This document shows, in pieces, positions 30,758-38,839 of a stretch of DNA of 38,839 nt. The stretch's first letter is position 1. Each line of letters opens with the position of its first letter. A model generated the notes under the pieces. It was not told where the DNA came from, ran no database searches, and saw only the letters and a program-made list of their open reading frames with translations. The DNA lies in the NCBI GenBank assembly GCA_016946835.1, contig JACVTC010000359.1, positions 1-38,839 of the forward strand. Direction: 5' to 3'. The stretch comes from Neocallimastix lanati (nom. inval.) (lineage: Eukaryota > Neocallimastigomycota > Neocallimastigomycetes > Neocallimastigales > Neocallimastigaceae). A program made the position numbers and the translations under genes.

Positions 30758-31870
30758 AAAATTTTAACTTTAATTAATATGTTTACTTATCCATTTTAAT
30801 TAAAAATTCCCTAAATAGGTATTCATTAAAATATATATTAATGGATTAAATAACTCTAAATTAAAAGTTAAAATATTACTTTTTTAATCAATTTTTAATC
30901 AGATTTTTAATCAGATTTTTAATAATTTTAAAAGTCTGTTACATTTTCATTTTTTTAAAGATTTAAGCAAATAAAATGAGAGATAAACACAAATTTTTAA
31001 TTTAATTTAACTTTATAGATTTGAAATTCTAGAAAATCGAATTTTTCTTTAATAAAAAACGTCACCAATTCATAATTTCATTTTAAATATAATTCGTAAC
31101 TGTTTCATTTTATTTTAATTAATTTTAATATATTAGGGTTCCTAATATTAATTGTTTGACATTTTTATTACGTATATTTATTTTTTTCATAATATTTAAT
31201 TTTATTAATAGTTTAATCTAATATATCGTGTGACAATGAAATTTATGGCTTATATTTATTTTTACTAATTAATCTCATTAATAACTTTAATAAATAATAT
31301 TTTAATGTTTTTAGTACTAACAAAATTTAAATTTTACATTCATCGTTATTAATTAACCCTATCTTTAACCTTAATAAATAGCATTTCTTTTAAGTGGATA
31401 TACTGTAAAAAAAAAAAAAAAAATTAAATACAATTTTTTCATTTTTAATATATAGAAGTAATTTTACTTTTATATGTCATTACAATTAAAATATTAAATT
31501 TCCATAATATGATAAAATCTTATTTGTTTTGAAATATAATATTTAATGTGCAACATTAAAAATTAATGTTATATAAATGAAAATTACATTTTTTATCCTA
31601 TGACCCTTAAAATATTTTATACAATATTATAAATATTAAAAATATATAAGATTTAATTAATTGTAATTAAAAATAACAATATTATATAAATTATAATATA
31701 TATTTTTCTTTTAAAGCAAAAAATATTACTAATAAGCGAAACGAATTTTATTTTAAATTAAATAATAATCTAATATTTTAATAATTATATATAATATATA
31801 ATTTTTATTAGCTAAAAAATTTATACTATTATAAAAAAACTGAATAGTGTAATAAAATAAATATAAAAAA
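30758..31870. other. AT-rich upstream region of the LRR gene
   Basis: No gene is seen. A short tandem repeat of TTTTTAATCAGA lies at about 30890-30920. The last bases before the LRR start are A-rich, as for the other genes in this window, and will contain its promoter and leader. Confidence 0.5.
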
Positions 31871-33887
31871 ATGTTAAAAGATAAAAATTGGTTATCTTTT
31901 CTACTATTTATATTTAATATATTTATTATTAATATAAATGAAGTTAAAGCACAGGCCATAGAGGACTGTAAAATATTTTATGAAGCATTCGACCATTTCG
32001 GTAAAAGTAAAGCTAATTTTGATGTTGATACCGAAAATTGTTGTAATACACATAGTATGGTGACATGTAAAGACAACCATATTACAGAAATGTAAAATAA
32101 AATAAAGATAAAGCATTATTTTATCTTATATTTTAATAAAACCAATAAATAAAAATAATAAATAAAAATAAAAGAAAAATTATATATATCATAAATAAAA
32201 ATTCAATACATTAGACTAACGATACACCTATATTTAAAATAACAGAAAAATTAGAAATTTAGATTGTTATAATAGATTAAGTCATGAAGATATGGATGCC
32301 ATGATAAGCAAATTTGGTGAATTACAGTATTTAACTACATTGTAATTGAAAATATTTTAAATAAAATTTAAAAGATAACTTTAATTATTTCATTTCTAAT
32401 TTACAAATTTAATAATTAAATTTATATTTACAAATTTTATATTATACATATAAATGATAGTGATTTAAGCTATAGTACTTGGTGCGATGATTTCTTTCCT
32501 AAAAATATATCAAAATTAAAAAACTTAAAATCTCTGTAAATTTCAATATTAAAAATCTTAAATGTTAAATTTTGAATTATACTATTTTATAAAAATTTAT
32601 ATTTCTTTTCGTTAATAAATAAAATATAATATAATATAATATAATATAATATAATATATTATATTATTATATAATATAATATAAAAAAATTAAATAAATA
32701 TATATTTTCTAAAATATTTATATTTTTTTTAAAAAAATTTAAATATATTTTTATATAATTAACTTGAATAATTATTATTAAAACAATAATAAACGATATT
32801 AGAATTATGGTGAAAAATACGTTTACTCATGTGCTTCCTGAAAGTATATCTGAATTGACCAATTTAGAGATATTGTATATTTTCATTTTAATTTCTTTAT
32901 ATATATGATAGAGTTGATTTATTTGAAATATTACTTAACAAATAATTTTTTTTATTTTTAATGATTAATAAAATTTTATATATCGCAATAAAAAAATTTA
33001 TTATAATTCATATATATTACTTAATATAAAATAATAGAAAATTATCAAATAATAAATTTTTTGGTGAAATCCCTAGCTCTTACGGTAATCTAAAAAATTT
33101 AAAAATTTTGTGAGTGACTTATCGATCAAATGATTTTGATATATAAATATATTATTTTATTTTTATTTTCTTTGTAAATAGAAATAAAATAATAATTCTA
33201 AATGTTTTACTTATTAAATATTCAAATTTTAATTAATTTTTATATATAAAAGATTATTAGATAATAATGGATTATCCGAATATGTTCCTTATTCTTTCAA
33301 AAATTTAAAAAATCTGAAAACTTTGTATGGATTATTAAATATTTACATTCTTTATTTGTTTTATGTTATTTTAATAAATAGCAAAATTTTAAATATTAAC
33401 AAAATAATTTAATAATAATTTTAGAAATTTAAATAATAATCGAAAATTAAAAGGTTATATTCCTAAAGATTTAAAAATTGAACAATGCGATTATGGCGGT
33501 ACAAAGTTATGTTCTTTAAAAAGTAATACTTGTAATAATAATTTCGAGAGAAAATGTATTTTAGCAGATCTTCAAGAAATTAACTCTTCTAACGGTATTC
33601 CAGAAAATGATATTAAAGAATACGAAAATGAAGCTTCATCTAAAAGTAAAGATGATTCTCCAGTTACAATTTTTATTTATTCCATATTCTTTATCATTGG
33701 TATACTTGCTATTTTGTACATTTTAATATGTTGCTGTTGTGGTTTTGGCGCTATATCTATGCTACGTTCAAGAAAGAGAAATCGCTCAATAGACTCTAAT
33801 AATAAAAAGGGTAGTTCTACAAATGAGGACAACGCCGAAATTTTAGATAAAAAACCATCTGAAGAAGTGAAAATAGACTTCAAATAA
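31871..33887 (+). CDS. LRR single-pass membrane protein, seven exons
   Basis: Joined exons: 31871-32091, 32255-32341, 32461-32535, 32803-32874, 33038-33109, 33253-33324 and 33425-33887. They give 353 residues and a TAA stop. All six introns are phase 2, start with GT (one GTGAGT) and end with AG. Intron 1 has a CTAAC branch-like site about 35 bases before its acceptor. Exon lengths 87, 75, 72, 72 and 72 keep the frame. Product: signal peptide (1-27), an LRR N-cap with DC...NCC...VTC (about 31-68), then about six LRRs of the plant-like type (LSNNKFFGEIPSS.GNL.NL). A Cys-containing C-cap follows (about 221-244), then a membrane helix (about 279-301), CCCC (302-305), a basic RSRKRNR patch and a 35-residue tail. 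There is no kinase domain. It is probably a cell-surface recognition or adhesion protein. The second intron's acceptor (GATAG, 32460) is the least certain boundary. Confidence 0.85.
32622..32685. repeat. ATAAT pentanucleotide microsatellite in intron 3 of the LRR gene
   Basis: A run of AATAT units switches at about 32657 to the complementary order (TATTATATTATTATAT) and then returns. It can fold on itself as a hairpin. It lies wholly inside the 267-base intron 3, the longest intron of the gene. Confidence 0.85.
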
Positions 33888-34859
33888 ATAATAAGTTAAA
33901 ATTAAAATTTAATTTAACTTTTTAAATTTTTATCTATATTTTAATTCCATATTAATATAGTTAATTAGAAATAAATAATCAAAAATTAAAAAAAAATTAA
34001 TATTTAAAGTAAAAAATAAAAAAAAAATATTACAATTAATAATTCAGAAAAAAATAATTTTTATTCTAAACCTCATATAATAATTTATAATATCTATTAT
34101 TTTAATATCTATAATATTAAATTAATTGATATTACTACTCTATTTAGGCTTTTTAAATACTTTAAATTTTATTTAATAATTAAATGTGTATTTATTAAGC
34201 TCTAATTGTTAAAATTTTACAGTAAACCTTTAATTTAAATTTATTGAAAAAATATATATATATATAATATTACATAAAAAATTAAAACCAAAATTATCGA
34301 AATATAAATTTCGATTTATTATTAAAAAAATAGAAAAATTGAGTAAATAAAAAAAAAATATTATTAATTAATTTAAAAATATTACTGTAAATAATAAATT
34401 ATTTTAAATCTATTTCTAAAAATAAAATAATCGATTTTACTAGAAACAATAATACTAGAAATAATAATAAAAATAAAATTATAAACTGATTATTTGTATA
34501 TTTATTAAATAAAGAATATGTATATCTCTTTGGTTGAATTGTAATTAATTATAAATATTTATTTATTTAAAAACAATTTTTCTTTTAAAATGTTTAAAAT
34601 ATTTCTAAATTTTAAAGAAAATTTTTAATGTAAAAATAATATTTTCAAAATAACGGAAATATGTATAAAAAATTAAATTAAATATTTTATCTAATCACAT
34701 CTTTTATTTAAAAAAAAAAAAGATTTTTAGATAAACTTAATAATGTGAAACAAAGACAATTAATAGACAATATTTTTAAATAAAGTTATATTTCGTCTAC
34801 TGTTCCTTATTTTATAGAGATTGCAGAATTTCAAACAAATGTAATACATTAATTTATCT
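33888..34859. other. AT-rich 3' flank of the LRR gene
   Basis: No gene, structured RNA or organised repeat is seen in this interval. It is A/T-rich with scattered homopolymers and presumably contains the 3' UTR of the LRR gene in its first part. Confidence 0.5.
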
Positions 34860-34869
34860 ATCTTTTAAA

Positions 34870-35079
34870 TTGATGATGAAATGGTATTTCGTTGAATCTA
34901 CCCTTGGTAATAGCGTCAACGTCGAAATGATAAGGCATAGATTTTCACTTCACAGTGAAAGATCCGATACATATCCAATTGTTAACACTAACCCAGTAAT
35001 TATTACTCGCAATAATGGACACGGTGTTATCATCGATGAATGGGAAAAGCTAGTAACAATTGATTTTACCACACACTAA
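34870..35079 (+). pseudogene. Short orphan ORF (69 aa), probable gene fragment
   Basis: The frame reads MMMKWYFVESTLGNSVNVEM and ends IIDEWEKLVTIDFTTH before a TAA. Its base composition is much richer in G+C than the flanks and typical of coding DNA in this window, so at least part of it was probably once coding. There is no signal peptide, and I recognise no domain. The upstream boundary is unclear: composition becomes A/T-rich before 34860, which suggests a 3' remnant of a longer gene or of a mobile element. It ends about 90 bases before an LTR-like relic. It could instead be a small real gene. Confidence 0.35.
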
Positions 35080-35170
35080 TAAAATTATATTAAATATTTC
35101 ATTTCTTCAATTTTTTATTTGAATTATACAATTTTATTATTTTTATAAATTATTTTTTTTATTTCCGGTT

Positions 35171-35295
35171 TGTACCGCCCTATGACCCCTCAAGACATGT
35201 GAATATTAAGGCAGTCACAACACTTTATAAATATAGTCTCTACTGGACAGCCTTACTATTTATTCAGCATTGGCGCTCTAACCAAACATATTATT
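35171..35295 (+). mobile_element. Possible LTR plus primer-binding-site relic
   Basis: An island of higher G+C starts TGTACCGCCC, contains TATAAATATAGTCTCTACTG (a TATA-box-like context) and ends TTCAGCA at 35269. Directly after comes TTGGCGCTCTAACC, a TGG-starting string of the kind that pairs with a tRNA 3' end as a retrotransposon primer-binding site. The more complex sequence continues to about 35470 without an open frame. This arrangement fits a short LTR and the start of an internal region, truncated afterwards. There is no second LTR, no gag or pol frame and no target duplication, so the call is weak. It could be another decayed element. Confidence 0.3.
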
Positions 35296-35470
35296 GCCGA
35301 GATTTTCTAGCACGATTTTTCTAGGAATGCTTTTTCGGTTCCTAACCCCTAAAAGTGAGGCTTAGTAACCTAACCCGAGTGGGTCACGTGCTAACTCCAC
35401 TTGGTAATAGTATTTAGTTAGAAAATTGATTATTCCTAATTTAGCTACTTGCGTATGAACCCATATGCTA

Positions 35471-35593
35471 TTATAAATTAAATAAAGTTATTTTCAAAGT
35501 CTAAAAAAAATGCTTAAACTTTGAAAATAACTTTATTTAATTTATAAGTCTAAAAAAGATGCTTAAACTTATAAAAATATTTACAATATTTTT
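35471..35593. repeat. Cluster of three hairpins, two with the same 17-nt loop
   Basis: Hairpin 1 has perfect 30-bp arms (35471-35500 and 35518-35547) around a 17-nt loop, CTAAAAAAAATGCTTAA. Hairpin 2 starts inside the right arm of hairpin 1: 9-bp arms (35541-35549 and 35567-35575) around CTAAAAAAGATGCTTAA, the same loop with one change. Hairpin 3 has 9-bp arms (35573-35581 and 35585-35593) and a 3-nt loop. Each overlaps its neighbour by a few bases. A perfect 30-bp inverted repeat is unlikely by chance even in A/T-rich DNA. Confidence 0.9.
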
Positions 35594-36804
35594 GTATAAA
35601 ATATAACTTAATATAATAACCTGTTTATATAAAGGTATATTAAATAAATAAATGATTAATATAAAATAAAATAACTTCTAATGATATTTAATGTTTATAA
35701 AAAAAGTAAATACATAATAATCAATTTTAAAACTATATATTAATATCTTTTTCTTAAAATAATATTAATAAATTTAAAATAGATTTTTTTAAATAATTAA
35801 ATTAAAAAAATTTAACACTATTAAATTTACTTAAATTTTTATTTATTTATTTTATAAAGTGAGGCGTTAAATTAGAACTAATATTCTATTTATAAGCCAC
35901 ATTTCGAAATGCAACATATTCAATATATATATTTATTAATATTTTTTAAAGTAAACTATAAATAATAAAATTTTATCAAAATATTATTAAAAATTATATG
36001 TAGTAATATATATATACATATATTAATAACAATTTATAATATATAAATAATAAATTAAAATATATTAATACTAGTTTTAAATAATGTTTAAATTTATTTT
36101 ATAATATAAAGAAATTAAAATTTTATTTGATAAAATTATTACATCAGTCAACTTAATAAAAAAAAAATTAATTTACCGAGTTTGGTAAATTTTCTATGTA
36201 TCAAGTTTTTTATTTTTAATTATTATTTTATTATTACAAATAAGGAATTATTTTATTCTTTTTGGTTAAATTAATTTTATTAAAACCCTTAACTTTAATG
36301 TTTAAATAGATCGATGAAAAAGAAATACCATTTAAAATAAAATTAAAGAGTTAACTCATATTTTATTTAAGTTTTTTCTTTTCCTTTCTTCTAGAAAATA
36401 AGTCATACAATCATAGCATTTTGAATATATTTTATAATAAAATATTAATTAAAAGTATTATTAAATTATTATTATTTTAATTTACTCTAATAACAAATTT
36501 AATTTTAATACATTTTCATCATTTACTTTAATAACTAATAAATATTCGATACAAATGGCATTTATCCCTTTCATCCCTTTTAGAATAAAAAAAATAAAAG
36601 TAACTATAATTAGTCTATTTTATTGAAATAAAATTCAATTAGTAATATACATATGATAATTTTATTTTTCAATATATCAAACATTGATTTAATATCTTTT
36701 TTTTGAAAACAAACCTTATTTTATAAAAATCTAAATAGAGTAAATAAAATTATCAATTTTATAATTTATTATATTTTTTTGTTACCTTTTTAAGTTAAAT
36801 GATT

Positions 36805-36851
<47 letters not shown>

Positions 36852-38265
36852 AAAAATAAAATAAAATAACAATAACAATAATAATAAGAATATCAATAAT
36901 AATATTTTTTTTTTTAAAAAAAAAATAAAATAAAATTTTATATTAGAATAAAAATAAAATTAAAAAAAAAATAGTTGATATTAAAAATAAAATAATATAA
37001 ATAAACGAAATAAAATAAAAAAATAAATATTAACATTAAAATAATACACATTTAAAATAATATTATTAAATATTTTTATATTTAAGATTACCTTCAGTAA
37101 AAATATTAATAAACATAAACTTTTTTATTTATTACATAATCATCTAAATAAAAATATAATAATAATATTTTGCATAATTAAAAAAAAAATAAAAAAATAA
37201 CTCATAATATGAAAATATAATAAAAATTTATATAATTTAATTCTTAATATATTAATTATATATATTGAAATATTAAATCAGTTTTTAAATATATATATTT
37301 AATAAATAGATTTATATATTATTATTTAATTAAAATTTATTAGTTTATAATTTTTTGGATCATTTCATTTATTTTATTTTATTTTTATCCACTTTATGTT
37401 ATTTACTAAATTATATTAACATCCGTTTTAAAATTATTTAATTGGTAATATAAAAATTAATATAAATATTATTTTATAATTAATTTTTTTATTTTTGAAT
37501 ATCAAATACATTAATAATATATAACAAATTTAAAATGTTTATAATAAATTAATTATGTTGTGTAACATTTTAGGGTTTATTGATATTAATAAAATTTTAA
37601 ATTATATACATATAATGATCATAAAATATTAAAATCAGTAATATTTAAAATTTAATTTAAGAATTAAATGAAAAAATTATTTTTTAAAAAATAATGATAC
37701 AATATTAATATATTAAAGGAAAATTTATATATATTTTTTGTAGTACAATTTAATTAATAACTTTAATTTTTTATCAATATTTTTTTATTATAAAATCAAA
37801 TTAAAATTTAATTATAATAATAATTATTTTATATATATATTTATATACATAAAAAATATTACATAATAAATAAAAAAAAAGAAAACAATAATAATAATAA
37901 TTTAAAAAATATTTATATTTTAATATATTCAATATAATTTTTTACTAAATTTTAATATTAAATCAAAATTTCATTGTTTAATATAGTACAAACGGGTTCA
38001 TTTATCACATTAATTTCCTTTAATATATTGATAACTATAACACGAACGTTAAAAATAAAACGTATTTAAACAAAAAAGAAATAATTTGAATTTAATAATC
38101 TAAATTCTAAAACTTTTATATAAAAAATATTAATATATAAAAGTAAATAATTATATTACTAATTATAATTATAAAAAAAAAGTTAAATAATTAATTATAA
38201 ATAATTAACAATAAATAAATAGAATAAGTTTATTAGAATTATTAATATGATATTTTTACTATAAA
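35594..38265. other. Long AT-rich intergenic DNA
   Basis: No gene is seen over 2.7 kb. The interval contains an isolated GCCACATTTCGAAATGCAAC motif at 35888-35907, a 43-A homopolymer (listed separately) and many short A and T tracts. The last 200 bases are the upstream flank of the broken gene at 38266. Confidence 0.5.
36806..36848. repeat. Homopolymer of 43 A
   Basis: An unbroken run of 43 A, the longest in the window. It could be a poly(A) tail of an inserted retrocopy, but the sequence to its left shows no coding remnant, so ordinary slippage in A-rich DNA is more likely. Its length may be unreliable in the assembly. Confidence 0.95.
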
Positions 38266-38839
38266 ATGGATAACCCAATTCATATTCTTATTTACTATTT
38301 GTTTGTTTTTATTCTCTCCAAATTAAAGAATTATCAGAAATATATCAGAGACGGTGAAGATGTAATGCTTTGCCGTTTCAATGATATAAAAACCTGTGAG
38401 TACGATTACTACGAAGACAATATCGAAGATTATAAACTTTGTATCTCGTTTGCATTGTTTGATGATTTCGATAGTATTTACGAGTTTCCCGAATCTGTCG
38501 ATAAATACTTGATAAATTTATACAATAGTTCGATTTTATCAGAGGAGTATGAAGATTACTCCCAGGAGTTCGAAAAAATATATTTTGATTTCTATTTAAA
38601 TTATTTAAAATATCTGCGAATGAAGAAAAATATAACCATTTATACAAAATTCTAATGAAGAATTTAATCATTGATAAAGAAAATATAAAAAAAGATATTG
38701 AAAAGAAAAAATAGATATCTAGTCAGATTATCAAAGATGAAAACTTTAAAGAAATAGCAGAACAGTTATTTTATAAAGATTTATTTGAAAATTTTTCAAA
38801 ATCTCTAAAAGAAGTAAATTACAATCGCAATTTATTTTT
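38266..38839 (+). pseudogene. Acidic gene with hydrophobic N-terminus, apparently frameshifted and running off the window
   Basis: The first frame codes for 129 residues with a hydrophobic N-terminus (IHILIYYLFVFIL, residues 5-17) that could be a signal peptide or anchor. It is then acidic and Tyr-rich with three cysteines (MLCRF, KTCEY, KLCIS). Coding-like sequence does not end at its stop (38653-38655). A frame that overlaps from about 38613 reads on as NEEKYNHLYKILMKNLI up to a TAG at about 38709-38711, and the same frame then continues with FKEIAEQLFYKDLFENF to the window edge. This pattern fits a gene with one frameshift (near 38612) and one nonsense codon, though sequencing errors in an A-rich area could give the same picture. 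No family is recognised. The composition resembles the 1351-residue secreted protein at 25430, but no alignment is claimed. Confidence 0.5.

Noticed and set aside
35215-35295. tRNA gene on the minus strand (GGTTAGAGCGCC resembles a D-arm)
   Set aside because: No acceptor stem, no T-arm box (GGTTCGAATCC-like) and no cloverleaf could be built around it.
36700-36848. Processed retrocopy ending in the 43-A tract
   Set aside because: No coding-like sequence precedes the tract and no target-site duplication is visible.
1-38839. Mitochondrial, plasmid or bacterial origin suggested by the very high A+T
   Set aside because: Phase-2 spliceosomal introns, signal-peptide proteins with CBM18 domains, long gene spacing and standard stop codons point to a eukaryotic nuclear genome.

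Overview
The window looks like nuclear DNA of a very AT-rich eukaryote, most likely an anaerobic gut fungus (Neocallimastigomycota, such as Neocallimastix, Piromyces or Anaeromyces). The evidence is near-pure A/T intergenic DNA, long A and T homopolymers, large mostly intron-free genes that are clearly richer in G+C than their flanks, secreted proteins with Thr/Ser/Asn-rich linkers and CBM18 (hevein-type) domains, and one gene with spliceosomal introns. The organism call is an inference; no marker gene is present.

Layout. 1-3655 is a 39-bp-unit minisatellite with very few C residues on the + strand. 3656-5828 is AT-rich DNA with one small coding-like relic near 4420. 5829-6539 (-) is a secreted protein with three hevein-type chitin-binding domains. 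7331-9850 (+), divergent from it, is a secreted Stealth-family protein made of two Stealth modules, the second with its catalytic motifs eroded. 10704-10980 (-) is a decayed copy of the 3' end of the giant gene that follows. 11470-12725 is a second, GC-richer minisatellite with 31/34-bp units and a 143-bp higher-order repeat. 13594-23562 (-) is a single 3322-residue secreted ORF: a possible Kex2-type site, a Ser/Gly-rich region, two copies of a cysteine module, a bulb-lectin-like region, about ten tandem repeats of roughly 130 residues, and four ricin-like beta-trefoil units. 25430-29485 (+), divergent from it, is a 1351-residue secreted orphan with charged and Asn-rich linkers. 30291-30757 is a 233-bp tandem duplication. 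31871-33887 (+) is a leucine-rich-repeat single-pass membrane protein that I reconstructed from seven exons, all introns in phase 2 and about one LRR per exon. 34870-35600 holds a short orphan ORF, an LTR/PBS-like relic and a cluster of hairpins whose two larger members share one loop. 38266 to the end is a broken, acidic, possibly secreted gene that runs out of the window.

Together. All five intact proteins start with a hydrophobic secretion signal, and three are glycan-related by family (chitin-binding, Stealth sugar-phosphate transferase, lectin-like). The block therefore looks like a cell-surface or secreted accessory region. The genes are far apart and on both strands, so no operon-like link is claimed. 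The strongest candidates for something undescribed are the giant multi-lectin protein with its partial downstream relic, and the tandem Stealth protein with a probable pseudo-enzyme half.
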